Positions 1 to 9,074 of a stretch of DNA of 15,000 nt are shown piece by piece. The stretch lies in NCBI GenBank assembly GCA_030674185.1, contig CM060307.1, positions 50,067,883 through 50,082,882 of the forward strand. Direction: 5' to 3'. The notes under the pieces are model-generated. The model was given only the letters and a program-made list of their open reading frames with translations, was not told the origin of the DNA and ran no database searches. The stretch is from Monoplex corrugatus. Lineage: Eukaryota; Mollusca; Gastropoda; Littorinimorpha; Ranellidae. The position numbers were made by a program, and so were the translations under genes. Every line of letters starts with the position of its first letter. Position 1 is the first letter of the stretch.

Positions 1-150
1 TGAACGATAGCTAAGTGGTTAAGACATCCATCACAAGGGTGACTTTGCCTTGAGAAACCTGTCCACCTAGGATGCGCGTGTTCCACTCCCGGAGAAGGAC
101 AAAATGTTTAAAAATGGCGACAGCAGAAGGGCATCCGCTCTCTCTGTCTT
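1..150 (+). mobile_element. tRNA-headed SINE fragment, possibly cut by the window edge
   Basis: An RNA polymerase III A-box-like string (tagctaagtgg, 8-18) is followed by a weaker B-box-like string (gtgttccactccc, 78-90). The spacing is longer than in an ordinary tRNA, and no clean cloverleaf is visible, so this is a tRNA-derived SINE head and not a tRNA gene. A following block at 121-136 (ggcatccgct and flanks) resembles a block I recall from molluscan SINEs. The left end may lie outside the window and the right end is uncertain. Confidence 0.5.
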
Positions 151-269
151 CATCCACACTACAAGTCCGTCTGATACATTCTCCCTGGTTGTACCTGGTG
201 CTCTTTTTCCCACCAGCTTTCCTGTTGTGACTAGATGCTCAAATATCTATTGCCTTATAAAATGTCCCA

Positions 270-556
270 TAAATGTCCCTTGTCTTTTTCTTAATCTTTG
301 TCATTAATGTTCTTTTTGTATTTGCCTCTTTCAAGACTGTCTCTTTTGTTGTTTTTGATGGTTTTTATTTGTTGTTTTTGTATTTGGCTTTTTGTTTTTT
401 GGTTTTGTTTTCTGTGTGTGTGTCTTTTTCTGTCAGTGGAAGTGTTTCAAGACTTCTCTTTGTTGTTGTTGTTGTTGTTGTTTTTTTTGTTTTTTGTTTT
501 GCTTTGTTTTTTGCATGTTTTTTTTTTGTTTTTGTTTTGTTTTGGGGGGGGGGGGT
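270..556. repeat. T/G-rich low-complexity stretch with (TTG)n and a 12-G run
   Basis: The plus strand is strongly T-rich, with a (gtt)n microsatellite at about 459-482, T runs at 481-535 and an uninterrupted run of 12 G at 544-555. Reading frames across it give only Phe/Val/Leu-rich low-complexity peptides and are not credible genes. The G run abuts the end of the RTE relic homology, so the tract may derive from that old insertion. Confidence 0.8.
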
Positions 557-559
557 TGC

Positions 560-770
560 TGTCAGTAGAACACTGAACATTCTTCTTAGAAACCACATTT
601 CAGCTGCCCCAATCTTGTTCTGACTTTGCGTGTTGACTGCCCACGCTTCGCGTCCGTACAAAAGTATCGGTTCTATATAACGCTAAAGAACTCTCTTCCT
701 GGTGTTAATTGATAGGCTTGTGTTGGTAAGAACGCTTTCCGTTTTCTTGAATGTTGTTTTAGCCTGGCTG
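560..770 (-). pseudogene. RTE-type LINE relic, region downstream of the reverse transcriptase palm
   Basis: Read on the minus strand from about 770 down to 560, the translation shows an ordered set of features typical of RTE-class endonuclease/reverse transcriptase proteins: a segment ending SVLTNTSLSINTRKRVL, then YIEPILLYGREAW, then AAEMWFLRRMF. The LYGxExW and xEMxxLRRM motifs occur in this order downstream of the polymerase domain in that family. An in-frame TAG at 683-685 interrupts it, and recognisable sequence ends at the G/T-rich tract. Both ends are truncated, and no endonuclease or YxDD region is present. I assign the family from memory of its motifs; RTE is my best guess at the clade. 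Confidence 0.7.
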
Positions 771-1018
771 GTTCTGCTGGCTATTTCTGATGGAGTTGGG
801 AGAAGGAAGGAAGTGGGAGGTCGTAGAGTTCTAGGTGAGAGGACACTGGATGGAGGGTCGAGAGCAGTGGATGAGGAAGGAGAGCGAGTGAGAGGAGTTG
901 TCCATGACGGAAGAGTATCACTATGATTCTATACTTCACGTAATAACGTTGCTAAATATACATCCTCCTGAAAGTCTTCGTCTATTCCACGTAAGTTATT
1001 CTAGCAAAGTTGTCGCCT
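771..1018. other. unassigned spacer, purine-rich
   Basis: A purine-rich stretch (about 785-900) is followed by ordinary AT-rich sequence. I could not extend the RTE relic into it on the minus strand, and I see no gene, repeat unit or RNA signal. Confidence 0.4.
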
Positions 1019-1019
1019 A

Positions 1020-1147
1020 CCCCCCTCCTCTCTCTCTCTTTCTGTCTCTTTTTCTCTCTCTCTTTCTCGCTCTCTCTCTCTGTCTCTCTCTCTCTTTCCC
1101 TCTCTCTCTCTTTCTCTCTCTCCCCCCTCTCTCTCTTTGTCTGTCTC

Positions 1148-1178
<31 letters not shown>

Positions 1179-1411
1179 TTCTCTCTCCCTCACTCTCTCT
1201 CCCATTTCTCTCTCTCTCCCTCTCTATTTCTCTCTCTCTCTCTGTCTGTCTGTCTCTTTCACTCTCCTCTCTCTCTCTCTTTCTCTCTCTCTCTGTCTGT
1301 CTGTCTCTGTCTCTGTCTCTCTGTCTCTCTCTGTCTTTCTTTCTTTCTGTCTGTCTGTCTCTGTCTCTGTCTGTCTGTCTCTGTCGCTGTCTCTGTCTCT
1401 CTCTCTGTCTC

Positions 1412-1455
<44 letters not shown>

Positions 1456-1456
1456 T
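1020..1456. repeat. (CT)n/(TGTC)n pyrimidine microsatellite, about 435 bp
   Basis: The plus strand is almost entirely C and T, with scattered G bases that form ctgt/tgtc units. Long serine-leucine reading frames across it are by-products of a CT repeat, which has no stop codon in any frame. A homopurine-homopyrimidine tract of this length can in principle form a triplex (H-DNA). The interruptions at 1137-1160 and 1295-1400 form TGTC sub-arrays. Confidence 0.97.
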
Positions 1457-1514
1457 CGTGGCCCTGTTAATTTTAGCTAATATTGGAGGCGAAGGCTTTT
1501 TCGTTTTTATATGC

Positions 1515-1830
1515 AGATTGTCTGGCTCAGTTGACAAAACCGTCGATTCAAAATCTCATGGCTCGAGAGTTCAGTTCCAACATACACCATTTACTGTGGT
1601 CTGTTCGCTACTCATGTTAATAACGCTCCAGTCATTGTAGTGGTGTCAGCTTAGTGTTTCTACCGGTCCCACCACTACTGCCTCTGTCCCCATTTTAAGA
1701 CCTTGACAGTGCATGGGGTTTTGTGCAGGCTTAAGGAGTCCATCAGATAATTGCCGAGAGATCTGGATAAAGCGAAAATGAAAATGTACGAGTGAAATGA
1801 ATACTTTCTGAACAAACTCCAAACTCGAAA
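1515..1830 (+). mobile_element. SINE family X, copy 1 (with tRNA-derived head)
   Basis: The head at about 1516-1580 has A-box-like tggctcagttgac and B-box-like gagttcagttcc (1566-1577). A linker follows (ctgttcgctactcatgtta, 1600-1618), and a body that shares tcagcttagtgttt, aagaccttg, gcatggggttttgtgcaggc and cagataattgc with copy 2 (opposite strand, 2215-2508) and copy 3 (13650-13880). The order of blocks is the same in all three, which supports one dispersed family. The body is diverged, so this is an old insertion. The right edge is set by the last shared block (gaacaaa..ctc). Confidence 0.8.
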
Positions 1831-2214
1831 CGCTTTCAAAGAAAAAAAAGGACGAGTACAGAGATTGACATGATGTCTTTGTAGTTGGTTGTCTATATCC
1901 ATAAAGAAAATCTGTCAGCAATGATTTTTTTTCTTCTGATTTTAGTCATGAATTTTTACAGAATTTGTGTAAGAATGTCGTTTCAGTGGAAAGCTGCAAA
2001 AGAACACAAAGTAATAATAAAGACAGAACGGTAAAATATCGGTTAAGCCTTTCTAAAGTGTTGTTAGGAAATTAGGTAGTAGAGACTTTACGTCTCTATG
2101 ACTTGATTTGTGAGTGCATTGCTTAATGCTCTACCTCTTTGTTTCGTCTTTACTAATCCGACACAGTGTTAGATACCCGTTCACATGCAATAATCATGTT
2201 TTGTTTTTTTCTTT
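1831..2214. other. no recognisable feature
   Basis: AT-rich unique-looking sequence with A and T runs (for example at 1841-1848 and 1925-1932). Short reading frames here have no recognisable motif. It separates the two oppositely oriented family X SINEs and would form the loop if they paired. Confidence 0.5.
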
Positions 2215-2508
2215 AGGAGTTATTGGACTTATTTTAAAAGGGATTCACCGGACTCGGACAGCTCCATACGCGCTCCACCCAAATCCGCCAGCAATTATCT
2301 GACAGATTTCCTGAGCCTGCACAAAACCCCATGCATTAGCAAGGTCTTGAAACGCGAAAAAGGGAGAAAGGACTTGTCAAACACTAAGCTAATGCCACCA
2401 AAATGATGGAAATATTAAGATGGGCAGCGAACAGGCCAGTGTTTAATGCTGCGGGCTGGGATTGAACTCAAGATATATCAGATGGCTCTACCAACTAGCC
2501 CCCTTCCT
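2215..2508 (-). mobile_element. SINE family X, copy 2 (best tRNA-derived head)
   Basis: Read on the minus strand, it starts with a clear tRNA-like head: A-box tagttggtagagc (plus positions 2485-2497) and B-box gagttcaatccc (2458-2469). The linker contains ctggcctgttcgctgcccat, followed by the family body with ttagcttagtgtttgac, tcaagaccttg, tgcatggggttttgtgcagg, cagataattgctgg and gtccgag. This copy best defines the family: head of about 50 bp, linker of about 50 bp and body of about 190 bp. It encodes no protein and would need LINE enzymes from elsewhere to move. Confidence 0.85.
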
Positions 2509-2788
2509 TGGGATGTTCACATGTTTGTTTCATCCACAGGAAGTCGTGAATACATACGTTTTTTTTTTTTTATGAGACTGGGACACAATTGCGCAAAACT
2601 TGCATGTACATGTATGTGCAATGGAAAATAGAAATATGATCATGATCTGTACGAATGTTTTCTTCTCCAAATACTAGTCAAAATCATGCAATTAAATAAA
2701 AAGAAAAGCACGCCTTTTCCTTCAGATCTTTCTGACTTCAGTACATTCATTGAATTAATTTCACTTGCACTGACTACAGGTAAATTGA
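2509..2788. other. unassigned spacer
   Basis: Contains a T run at about 2560-2571 and AT-rich sequence. I see no gene, RNA or repeat in it. Confidence 0.4.
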
Positions 2789-2847
2789 GCACACACAAAC
2801 GCACACACAAATACACACACACATACACAAAACACACACACACACAA

Positions 2848-2900
<53 letters not shown>

Positions 2901-2912
2901 ACACACACACGC
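2789..2912. repeat. (CA)n microsatellite
   Basis: A CA/AC repeat on the plus strand with a few substitutions in the left half and a purer core at about 2850-2900. Thr-His frames on plus and Cys-Val frames on minus are repeat artefacts. Confidence 0.97.
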
Positions 2913-3148
2913 AGTACTCATTACAGTGGAACCTCAACCTACTGTTCCTTGATAAGCAATGGGTTTTCAAGTTTGACGTCTGAAGGTCTAACAGTAATCT
3001 TTAGACAGCATCGTCACCATCTCTGCTGCATTCATTGTATTAGATTGGCTGGTTGGTTGTCAAAACCAGTAAACCAGTGTTACCCCCACTGTGGAAACAA
3101 CTATCCACACATAAGCCAACGACAGTTCAGACATTTTTTTGGAAAAGA
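2913..3148. other. unassigned spacer
   Basis: Ordinary sequence between the CA tract and the SINE at 3149. It includes caaaaccagtaaaccagtgt (3061-3080), an imperfect local duplication, and a T run at about 3134-3140. No gene is supported. Confidence 0.4.
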
Positions 3149-3605
3149 GTGGCAAAATGGTTCAGATGTTCACATGCCAGTAACCAAACTCGAGGTTCCA
3201 GGGTTCGTTTCCCGTTGAAGCCTCGACTTTTCTCCTTAGTTTGACCGTAAAATCGAACTGAACGCCTAGTCCTTCGGAAAGGACGAAAAACGAGTCATGC
3301 CTGTGTGCACTCTGGCCTGCACACGTCGAAAATCCCACGGCAGTTGGAAATCGTGAAGAGCAGGGCATTCGACCAGCTGCCCTGGTATAAAACACTGGAG
3401 AGATAGGTTGATTTTCCAGGTCCCTACCCTTGAAGGCCAATTAGCCTTCTTGCCTTTCTGGTCTTGGTAAAGTAAGGTCTTGGTAAAGTAACATTGGGTG
3501 GCGCTGCACTGTGGCGACGCGCTCTCAAAGATCATAACAGCCCGGGCTTCACATGATAAATCCACTGTGACAAAAGAAATGAATATTAAGGTGAAATGAG
3601 ATCTT
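3149..3605 (+). mobile_element. long tRNA-derived SINE, mollusc type, apparently full length
   Basis: The head has A-box-like gtggcaaaatgg (3149-3160) and a good B-box gggttcgtttccc (3201-3213). The body contains cctagtccttcggaaagg, gcctgtgtgcactctgg and atcccacggcagttgg (about 3267-3346), then gggtggcgctgcactgtggc (3496-3515) and gacgcgctctc. These blocks, in this order, match a molluscan SINE type I recall; the exact family name needs a library search. The 8-bp string aaaagagt occurs at 3143-3150 and again at 3606-3613 and could be a target-site duplication, but it is short. A 16-bp tandem duplication (3460-3475 and 3476-3491) lies inside. Confidence 0.75.
3460..3491 (+). repeat. 16-bp perfect tandem duplication inside the SINE
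   Basis: The unit ggtcttggtaaagtaa occurs twice in direct succession. A short inverted repeat precedes it (gaaggc at 3432-3437 against gccttc at 3444-3449). This is likely a replication-slippage event specific to this copy. Confidence 0.9.
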
Positions 3606-3741
3606 AAAAGAGTTCGATGTTTTCGAGCGGATTCGATCATTCATTTTTACTTAGCTATTTCATATTCTGAATATTGTTTTTTAGATCTGCTATTTTTAAG
3701 GGAAATTGTTTGACATCGATCAGAGACATGTGCATGTCCGA

Positions 3742-3749
3742 TTGTGTGT

Positions 3750-3841
<92 letters not shown>

Positions 3842-4077
3842 TGTGTGTGAGTGTGTGTTTCTGTGTCTTTTGTATCTGTGTCTGTGTATCTGTATATGTG
3901 TACGTGTATGTGTGTGTGTGTCTGTGTGTGTTGTGTGTCTGTGTGTGTGTGCGCGTTTATGTACACGTGTGTCTATTTGTATGTGTGTCTGTGTGTATGT
4001 GTGTCTGTGTGCGTGTGTGTCTGTTATGTATATGTGTGTTTGTATGATTGTGTTTTGCGTGTTGTGTGTGTTTGTGA
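3742..4077. repeat. (TG)n microsatellite, compound and degenerate at the right
   Basis: A nearly pure TG core at about 3748-3849 passes into a mutated half with tctgtgt, tatgtgt and cgtgt variants up to 4077. The gradient from pure to interrupted suggests that expansion is focused at the left. The Cys-Val and His-Thr frames are artefacts. Confidence 0.97.
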
Positions 4078-4948
4078 CAAACACGTGTAAACAACTTGTT
4101 TCAGCTCCTTACGGGTAGATCATTACCAAATTGGGTAAAGGTGTTGAAATGTTGAGGAGTCGCGAAAAGGTCAGCTTGGAAGGTTAATGTCCAAAGTCAA
4201 GGTCGCAAAAAAGTGCCTAAAATGAGTACATGTGCTTGTTGAAAACCATGTATATTCAGAACATTTTTAGGAACTTCTGGCAAGATTTAAGATCAGTTTT
4301 TACGATTCGGGCTGTCTGGCATTGTCCTCGATGCGCACAAAGTTTCATTCCAATTAAAATTTCTTCAAGATCACATTGACATTGGAAAGTACAAAATCTG
4401 AACTGACTGTAATCATTTGTGTATGGAAAGGGAGATTGTTAGACTGGCTTGACTAATTTATTGTTTCTTTCTTTAATTTCGCGACTGGATGGGAAAGAGA
4501 AGTGTCCTTCACACAATTTTGAAACTTCGACATGTCATTTTTTTTTTAAATGCCTGTCTAGTATTTTACAACCAGCAAATCCTATCATAAATCTACGTCA
4601 GCAAAAAAGATCAAAGAAGACAACTCTGTTCGAAAATCGTCTGCTTTCCGTATGAATGATGATGCGCTGCAGCCAGATCTTAAGAACCCATGCAAAGAAG
4701 AGAAGGGGACATTTTAAGTAAGTGGGTTCACATTATGATGGAACACCAGGGCTTTCTGTTCATCAGGCACTGATAATGTCTTTGATCGTAAGGAGTGCAG
4801 TAGGCTTGGGCAAGTTTCAGAATCACTGGATCAAGAACACAAGAAACGTAAGTGGAATCTGAGAAACATTTACTTGACAGAAACGTGGAATCTCAGAAAA
4901 AAATACTCGTTTTTAATTTAACCTAAGAACCATGCATGAGCACATGAA
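4078..4948. other. 870-bp stretch with no recognised gene
   Basis: I see no convincing coding frame, RNA or simple repeat. A block at 4165-4210 with aaggtcagcttggaaggtta and caaagtcaaggtcgc has the AGGTCA-rich look of dispersed repeats in invertebrate genomes, but I cannot name a family. A T run lies at about 4539-4547. Some of 4650-4948 might be diverged LINE sequence upstream of the RTE relic, but I could not confirm motifs. Confidence 0.4.
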
Positions 4949-5183
4949 AGGATCGTGCTTGGTATAACATGGAAAGATCACAAAACGGCTCAGTGGATCA
5001 GAGAAAGAGCAAAAGTGCGAGACATCCTGGAAGCCATCAACAAACTGAAATGGAACTGGGCAGGACATCAAGATGGAGAGAAGACCTAGATGGATTTGAG
5101 GAAAACCGCTGGTACGAAGTGAATGGAAGCAGCTGGGGAAGGCCTACGTCCAACAAATGACTTTCGATGGCTGAAAGACAGAT
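4949..5183 (+). pseudogene. RTE-type LINE relic, extreme C-terminus
   Basis: The frame starting at 4949 reads RIVLGITWKDHKTAQWIRER, then KVRDILEAINKLKWNWAGH, the conserved tail of RTE-class proteins (the 'rxxLGIxWxDxxxxxWIRxxTxVxDI ... LKWxWAGH' region). In-frame stops are TAG (5087-5089) and TGA (5120-5122). After a +1 shift, the segment WKQLGKAYVQQ (5124-5156) matches the family's final block. So it carries at least two stops and one frameshift. It starts about where the minus-strand relic at 560-770 stops, but the two are separate insertions 4 kb apart. Confidence 0.75.
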
Positions 5184-5205
5184 ATTCTCATAGAGTTTTA
5201 CTGTT

Positions 5206-5275
5206 GTTTTTGCTGTTGTTGTTGTTGTTTGTTGTTGTTGCTGCTGCTGTTGTTTTTGTTGTCGTTGTTGTATTT
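5206..5275. repeat. (TTG)n/(CTG)n trinucleotide repeat
   Basis: Interrupted gtt/ctg repeats directly downstream of the RTE relic. Some LINE tails are short tandem repeats, so this could be the remains of the relic's 3' tail, but that is only inferred from adjacency. Confidence 0.85.
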
Positions 5276-5414
5276 GTGCTTATATTTTGAATTCTAGGTG
5301 TATGTATGCACATGGAAATGGGTGGGATGGGGATTACATTGACTCGATTTAGGTACAAATAAGCACGGAGAAATTGAGAAATGTATGCTTCAATATTGAC
5401 TTTTTTCACACATA

Positions 5415-5633
<219 letters not shown>

Positions 5634-5720
5634 TTCTGTCTATTTGTCTGTGTCTGTGTATCCATGTGTGTGTGGTGTCTTCGTACGGCCGTGTGATTGT
5701 GTTTGTGTGCACACGTGTGC

Positions 5721-6183
5721 GAGCATAGCAGGCCATACTATAGTTTATGAGTGAATTGGTTGTCCTCGAACTATTTGCAGTATCACGCGGCCGTCCTCAT
5801 ATTGCAAATAGGGATCGTATAAAGACAATGCATAATCCTCTGCAGTCTCTCTTTTGCCATCTAGTCACAAAAACAGGACACCCCTTGCTCTATACTGGGT
5901 TACGGGTTGATATGTATGTACTTTACGTGTGTCTGCCTTTGTCTCTCGAGCCTTTATAAAATGCCTCACCGACAGGACATATGGAAATCGATATTTTACC
6001 AAAATCCATTTCTACAACTTCTTCGATATTAGAGATGACATGTCTGCCCTCTCCCTTCTTTGTTGTCAATGCTTTCTTTTATCTTTGTGTTTTCCTTTGT
6101 TGATATGTATGTAATTACCGGTAAGGTTTTATCTGTTTGTTTATTTTCAATTCCCTTGTATTTCATCCGCTTGATTTAAATAA
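5721..6183. other. unassigned spacer
   Basis: Ordinary sequence without a supported gene. Short plus-strand frames (for example 5747-5959) lack recognisable motifs or repeated support. Confidence 0.4.
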
Positions 6184-6875
6184 TTGTATTTCAGCCTTTA
6201 TGTTTATATGTGTACAGCAACAAGGACGTCAGCTTTATTATTTTACAGCAACAGCTGATCAGCTTATGCTTATATGTGTACAGCAACAAGGACTGTATTA
6301 CAGCCTTTATGCTTATATGTGTACAGCAACAAGGCTGTATTTCAGCCTTTATGCTTATATGTGTACAGCAACAAGGACTGTATTTCAGCCTTTATGTTAT
6401 ATGTGTACAGCAACAAGGACTGTATTTCAGCCTTTATGTTATATGTGTACAGCAACAAGGACTGTATTTCAGCCTTTATGTTATATGTGTACAGCAACAA
6501 GGACTGTATTTCAGCCTTTATGCTTATATGTGTACAGCAACAAGGAGCTGTATTTCAGCCTTTATGCTTATATGTGTACAGCAACAAGGACTGTATTTCA
6601 GCCTTTATGCTTATATGTGTACAGCAACAAGGACTGTATTTCAGCCTTTATGTTTATATGTTACAGCAACAAGGACTGTATTTCAGCCTTGTTAAGTACC
6701 ACAGGCTGTATAAGCTTTGTTAATGTGTACAGCAACAAGGACTGTATTTCAGCCTTTATGCTTATATGTGTACAGCAACAAGGACTGTATTACAGCCTTT
6801 ATGTTTAATGTGTACAGCAACAAGACTGTATTTCAGCCTTTATGCTTATATGTGTACAGCAACAAGGCTATAGCC
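6184..6875 (+). repeat. 43-bp minisatellite, about 16 units
   Basis: The string acagcaaca begins at 6214, 6245, 6280, 6323, 6365, 6407, 6449, 6491, 6534, 6578, 6621, 6663, 6729, 6772, 6814 and 6856. Spacing is mostly 42 or 43 bp; 31 and 35 bp occur in the degenerate first units, and 66 bp at 6663-6729 where a unit is interrupted. The consensus unit is ctgtatttcagcctttatgc followed by ttatatgtgtacagcaacaa and gga. The consensus has no stop codon in any plus-strand frame, so all three plus frames stay open for hundreds of bases (about 6137-6808, 6210-6695 and 6274-6723). Minus-strand frames do contain stops. There are no unique spacers, so it is not CRISPR-like. No protein function is claimed. 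Confidence 0.97.
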
Positions 6876-7599
6876 TTAAGTTATAGTCCACTGGAACCTA
6901 ATAAACTGCCTTTAATATGGCCTTGAGTAAAAAGAAAGTGTTAGAATTGAATTGAATAAGGAAGTAGTTAGCAGCACAGGAAGTACTAATACCAGAAATC
7001 TAATTCAAAGGCGCAGCCCTTGAAATGGGAAACTCTGTTAATACATTCCATACAGCAGTTCCAGAAATCTGTTGTCCTTTGTGTGTAATTTTCTCTCTCT
7101 AATGCTTAATGAAACCAGACAAAAAGCCAATACCGAATATCCTTAGTCATAAAGAAGTCTATGTGACTGACTGTTAGGCATGATTTTGATTGCATTGGAA
7201 ATAAAATTGCCCAAAGATGAAATTCTGGAAACCGGAGCTTTTGATACTGATAGGCAAATAATGAGCACAAAAATAAGAGCAATAATGAAATACTCATAAT
7301 ATTGTTGAGATTGCTAAAGAGCATGTTATACGTATACATAAAAACAGCCTTGTTTTTGTTTTGTTTTGTTTTTGTTTGTTTGTTGTTTTTGTATGTTTGT
7401 TTTTGAAAATCTTAAGTTGAAGACACAAGGCTAACTATATAAATGTTAAGACATGTATTGCACTGTTGTGATGTAGTTAAAAAAGAAACAACACGGCTTC
7501 ATAACGTTAATGGGACGAACTTCTGAGCCAGACCTTCATGCATCTGAATGATAATTGATATGAATTCAAGGGAATATACAGTTATTGGAGATTTTCCAG
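6876..7599. other. unassigned AT-rich spacer
   Basis: No gene, RNA or family motif recognised. A T/G-rich low-complexity patch with gttttt-type repeats lies at about 7349-7405. A 77-codon minus-strand frame (7106-7339) has no motif and is probably chance. Confidence 0.45.
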
Positions 7600-7790
7600 A
7601 AGTAAAGAGAGATAGAGAGAGAGACAGAGAGAGAGAGAGGAATGAGACAGACAGACAGACAAACAGACACAGAGACAGAAACAGAGAGACAGAGAGAGGC
7701 AGAGACAGACAGAGACAGACAGACAGACAGACAGGCAGGCAGACAGGCAAGTAGATAAACAGAGGCAAAGGCAGAGACAGAGACGAAGAA
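7600..7790. repeat. (GA)n/(GACA)n purine-rich microsatellite
   Basis: GA repeats with frequent acag/gaca units, and a pure cagacagacagacag block near 7711-7735, with reduced purity at both ends. Overlapping frames on both strands are artefacts of the repeat. Confidence 0.95.
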
Positions 7791-8153
7791 TAACGTTCGA
7801 ATGTTTCATTTGTTATTGTGACATTTAAAACCTCGTTTTGTTCCATCGGCGACATTTCAGAGAGCACACCGCTGTCCACAGGCACAGAAAAAGAGACACT
7901 TTGCTTGATTTATGCTTCAGTTGCCTGGTTCTCATTGTGATTCAGTGAGCAGGAGTGTGGTAAATTATTCAGATAAAAATGTCACAAAACAGAACGGAGA
8001 AACTGAACAGGGCGAAAGAGAAATATGTTTCATACAGCATGGAGATCAACTTCTATCATTTATTCAACAGACCTCGCTGGGTTTCTGTTGTTTTTGATGG
8101 GTCACACGCTGGCACTCTGTTCGTTTTAAAGCTACTTTTCAAATCTGGCTGAT
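7791..8153. other. unassigned spacer
   Basis: Unique-looking sequence. A 61-codon plus frame (7912-8097) has no recognisable motif. Nothing else supported. Confidence 0.4.
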
Positions 8154-8350
8154 ATGTGTGCATACACGCGTGCGTACACATTCATACATACATATGAGTG
8201 CATGCATACAAGCGCTTATACACACACACGCACGCGCACGCACACACACACTCACACACACACACGCACACACATACATACACACACTCGCTCAAAAACA
8301 CACAAACTCGGGCGCACGCGCGCACACACACACACTCACACACACGCTCA

Positions 8351-8385
<35 letters not shown>

Positions 8386-8429
8386 GCACAAACACACACA
8401 CTCGCGCGCGCGCGCATACACACACACAG

Positions 8430-8490
<61 letters not shown>
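8154..8490. repeat. (CA)n microsatellite with CG-containing variants
   Basis: A long alternating purine-pyrimidine tract, including acgcgc-type stretches (about 8226-8240, 8310-8322 and 8401-8416) and a pure CA core at about 8430-8488. CA plus CG alternation is favourable for left-handed DNA. The Thr-His frames are artefacts. Confidence 0.97.
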
Positions 8491-8494
<4 letters not shown>

Positions 8495-8522
8495 TAAACA
8501 ACTTGATTTCAGATTGTAGTCA

Positions 8523-8525
<3 letters not shown>

Positions 8526-8603
<78 letters not shown>

Positions 8604-8636
8604 CCTCCCTCTCTCCCTCTCTCCCCTCTCTCTTTC
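8526..8636. repeat. (CT)n-(TGTC)n-(CT)n microsatellite A
   Basis: A CT tract, then about five tgtc units near 8561-8580, then CT again. It has the same three-part build as tract B at 8726-8838. Confidence 0.96.
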
Positions 8637-8725
8637 AATGCTGGCTGAAATAGCTGCATGCGCGAATGCACATACACACATGCACATACATGCATGCATG
8701 CAAATACGCACACACACTTACACCA
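8637..8725. other. CA/GCAT-rich link between the two CT tracts
   Basis: Contains atgcatgcatgca (about 8692-8704) and cacacac pieces. No gene signal. Confidence 0.6.
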
Positions 8726-8743
8726 TCTCTCTCTCTCTCTCTC

Positions 8744-8837
<94 letters not shown>

Positions 8838-8838
8838 G
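8726..8838. repeat. (CT)n-(TGTC)n-(CT)n microsatellite B
   Basis: A CT tract, then about six tgtc units near 8747-8770, then a long CT run to 8838 broken by a cc at about 8811. Order and interruptions mirror tract A. Confidence 0.96.
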
Positions 8839-9074
8839 AACGAATGCCATATTTTATTTTATTTTTCTCTACTTTTTCTTAACATTCTCTACTTTTTTCT
8901 CTTGCAATATTCGGTGTGCTATGCTTTTGAAACAAACAAATTAGCAATTACAGATACGTCAATAGATATTTGCCCATGCGATAATATCTTTACTGTTTAG
9001 AATGAGAAACCGTTACTTTTTGCAGTTATGCTATATCCCCTCTCGCTCCTCTACTTTCTCTGCCTCACAGTACG
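8839..9074. other. unassigned AT-rich spacer
   Basis: T-rich and AT-rich sequence with nothing recognised. Confidence 0.4.

Noticed and set aside
544..555. G run as a G-quadruplex
   Set aside because: One run of 12 G could fold only by using its own bases as loops; no other G runs lie nearby, so I do not claim it.
898..1640. Long Ser/Leu-rich frames over the CT tract
   Set aside because: A CT dinucleotide repeat has no stop codons in any frame, so these frames are automatic.
2450..2508. Functional tRNA gene on the minus strand
   Set aside because: A and B boxes are present, but no complete cloverleaf is formed and the sequence continues into the SINE body shared by other copies.
6137..6808. 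A 223-codon frame over the 43-bp array as a real repeat protein
   Set aside because: All three plus frames are open for the same reason, most of it is the translated repeat, and there is no promoter, signal or conserved domain to favour one frame.
6184..6875. CRISPR-like array
   Set aside because: Units are head-to-tail with no unique spacers, and the setting is a eukaryotic genome.
7106..7339. 77-codon minus-strand frame as a small membrane protein
   Set aside because: It is hydrophobic because the DNA is AT-rich; there are no motifs and no support from neighbours.
7499..7885. 128-codon minus-strand frame starting with a plausible N-terminus
   Set aside because: Most of it is the translated GA/CT microsatellite and the short unique ends show no recognisable domain.
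8158..9000. A 280-codon His/Thr then Ser/Leu-rich frame
   Set aside because: It spans consecutive CA and CT microsatellites and has no domain-like sequence outside them.
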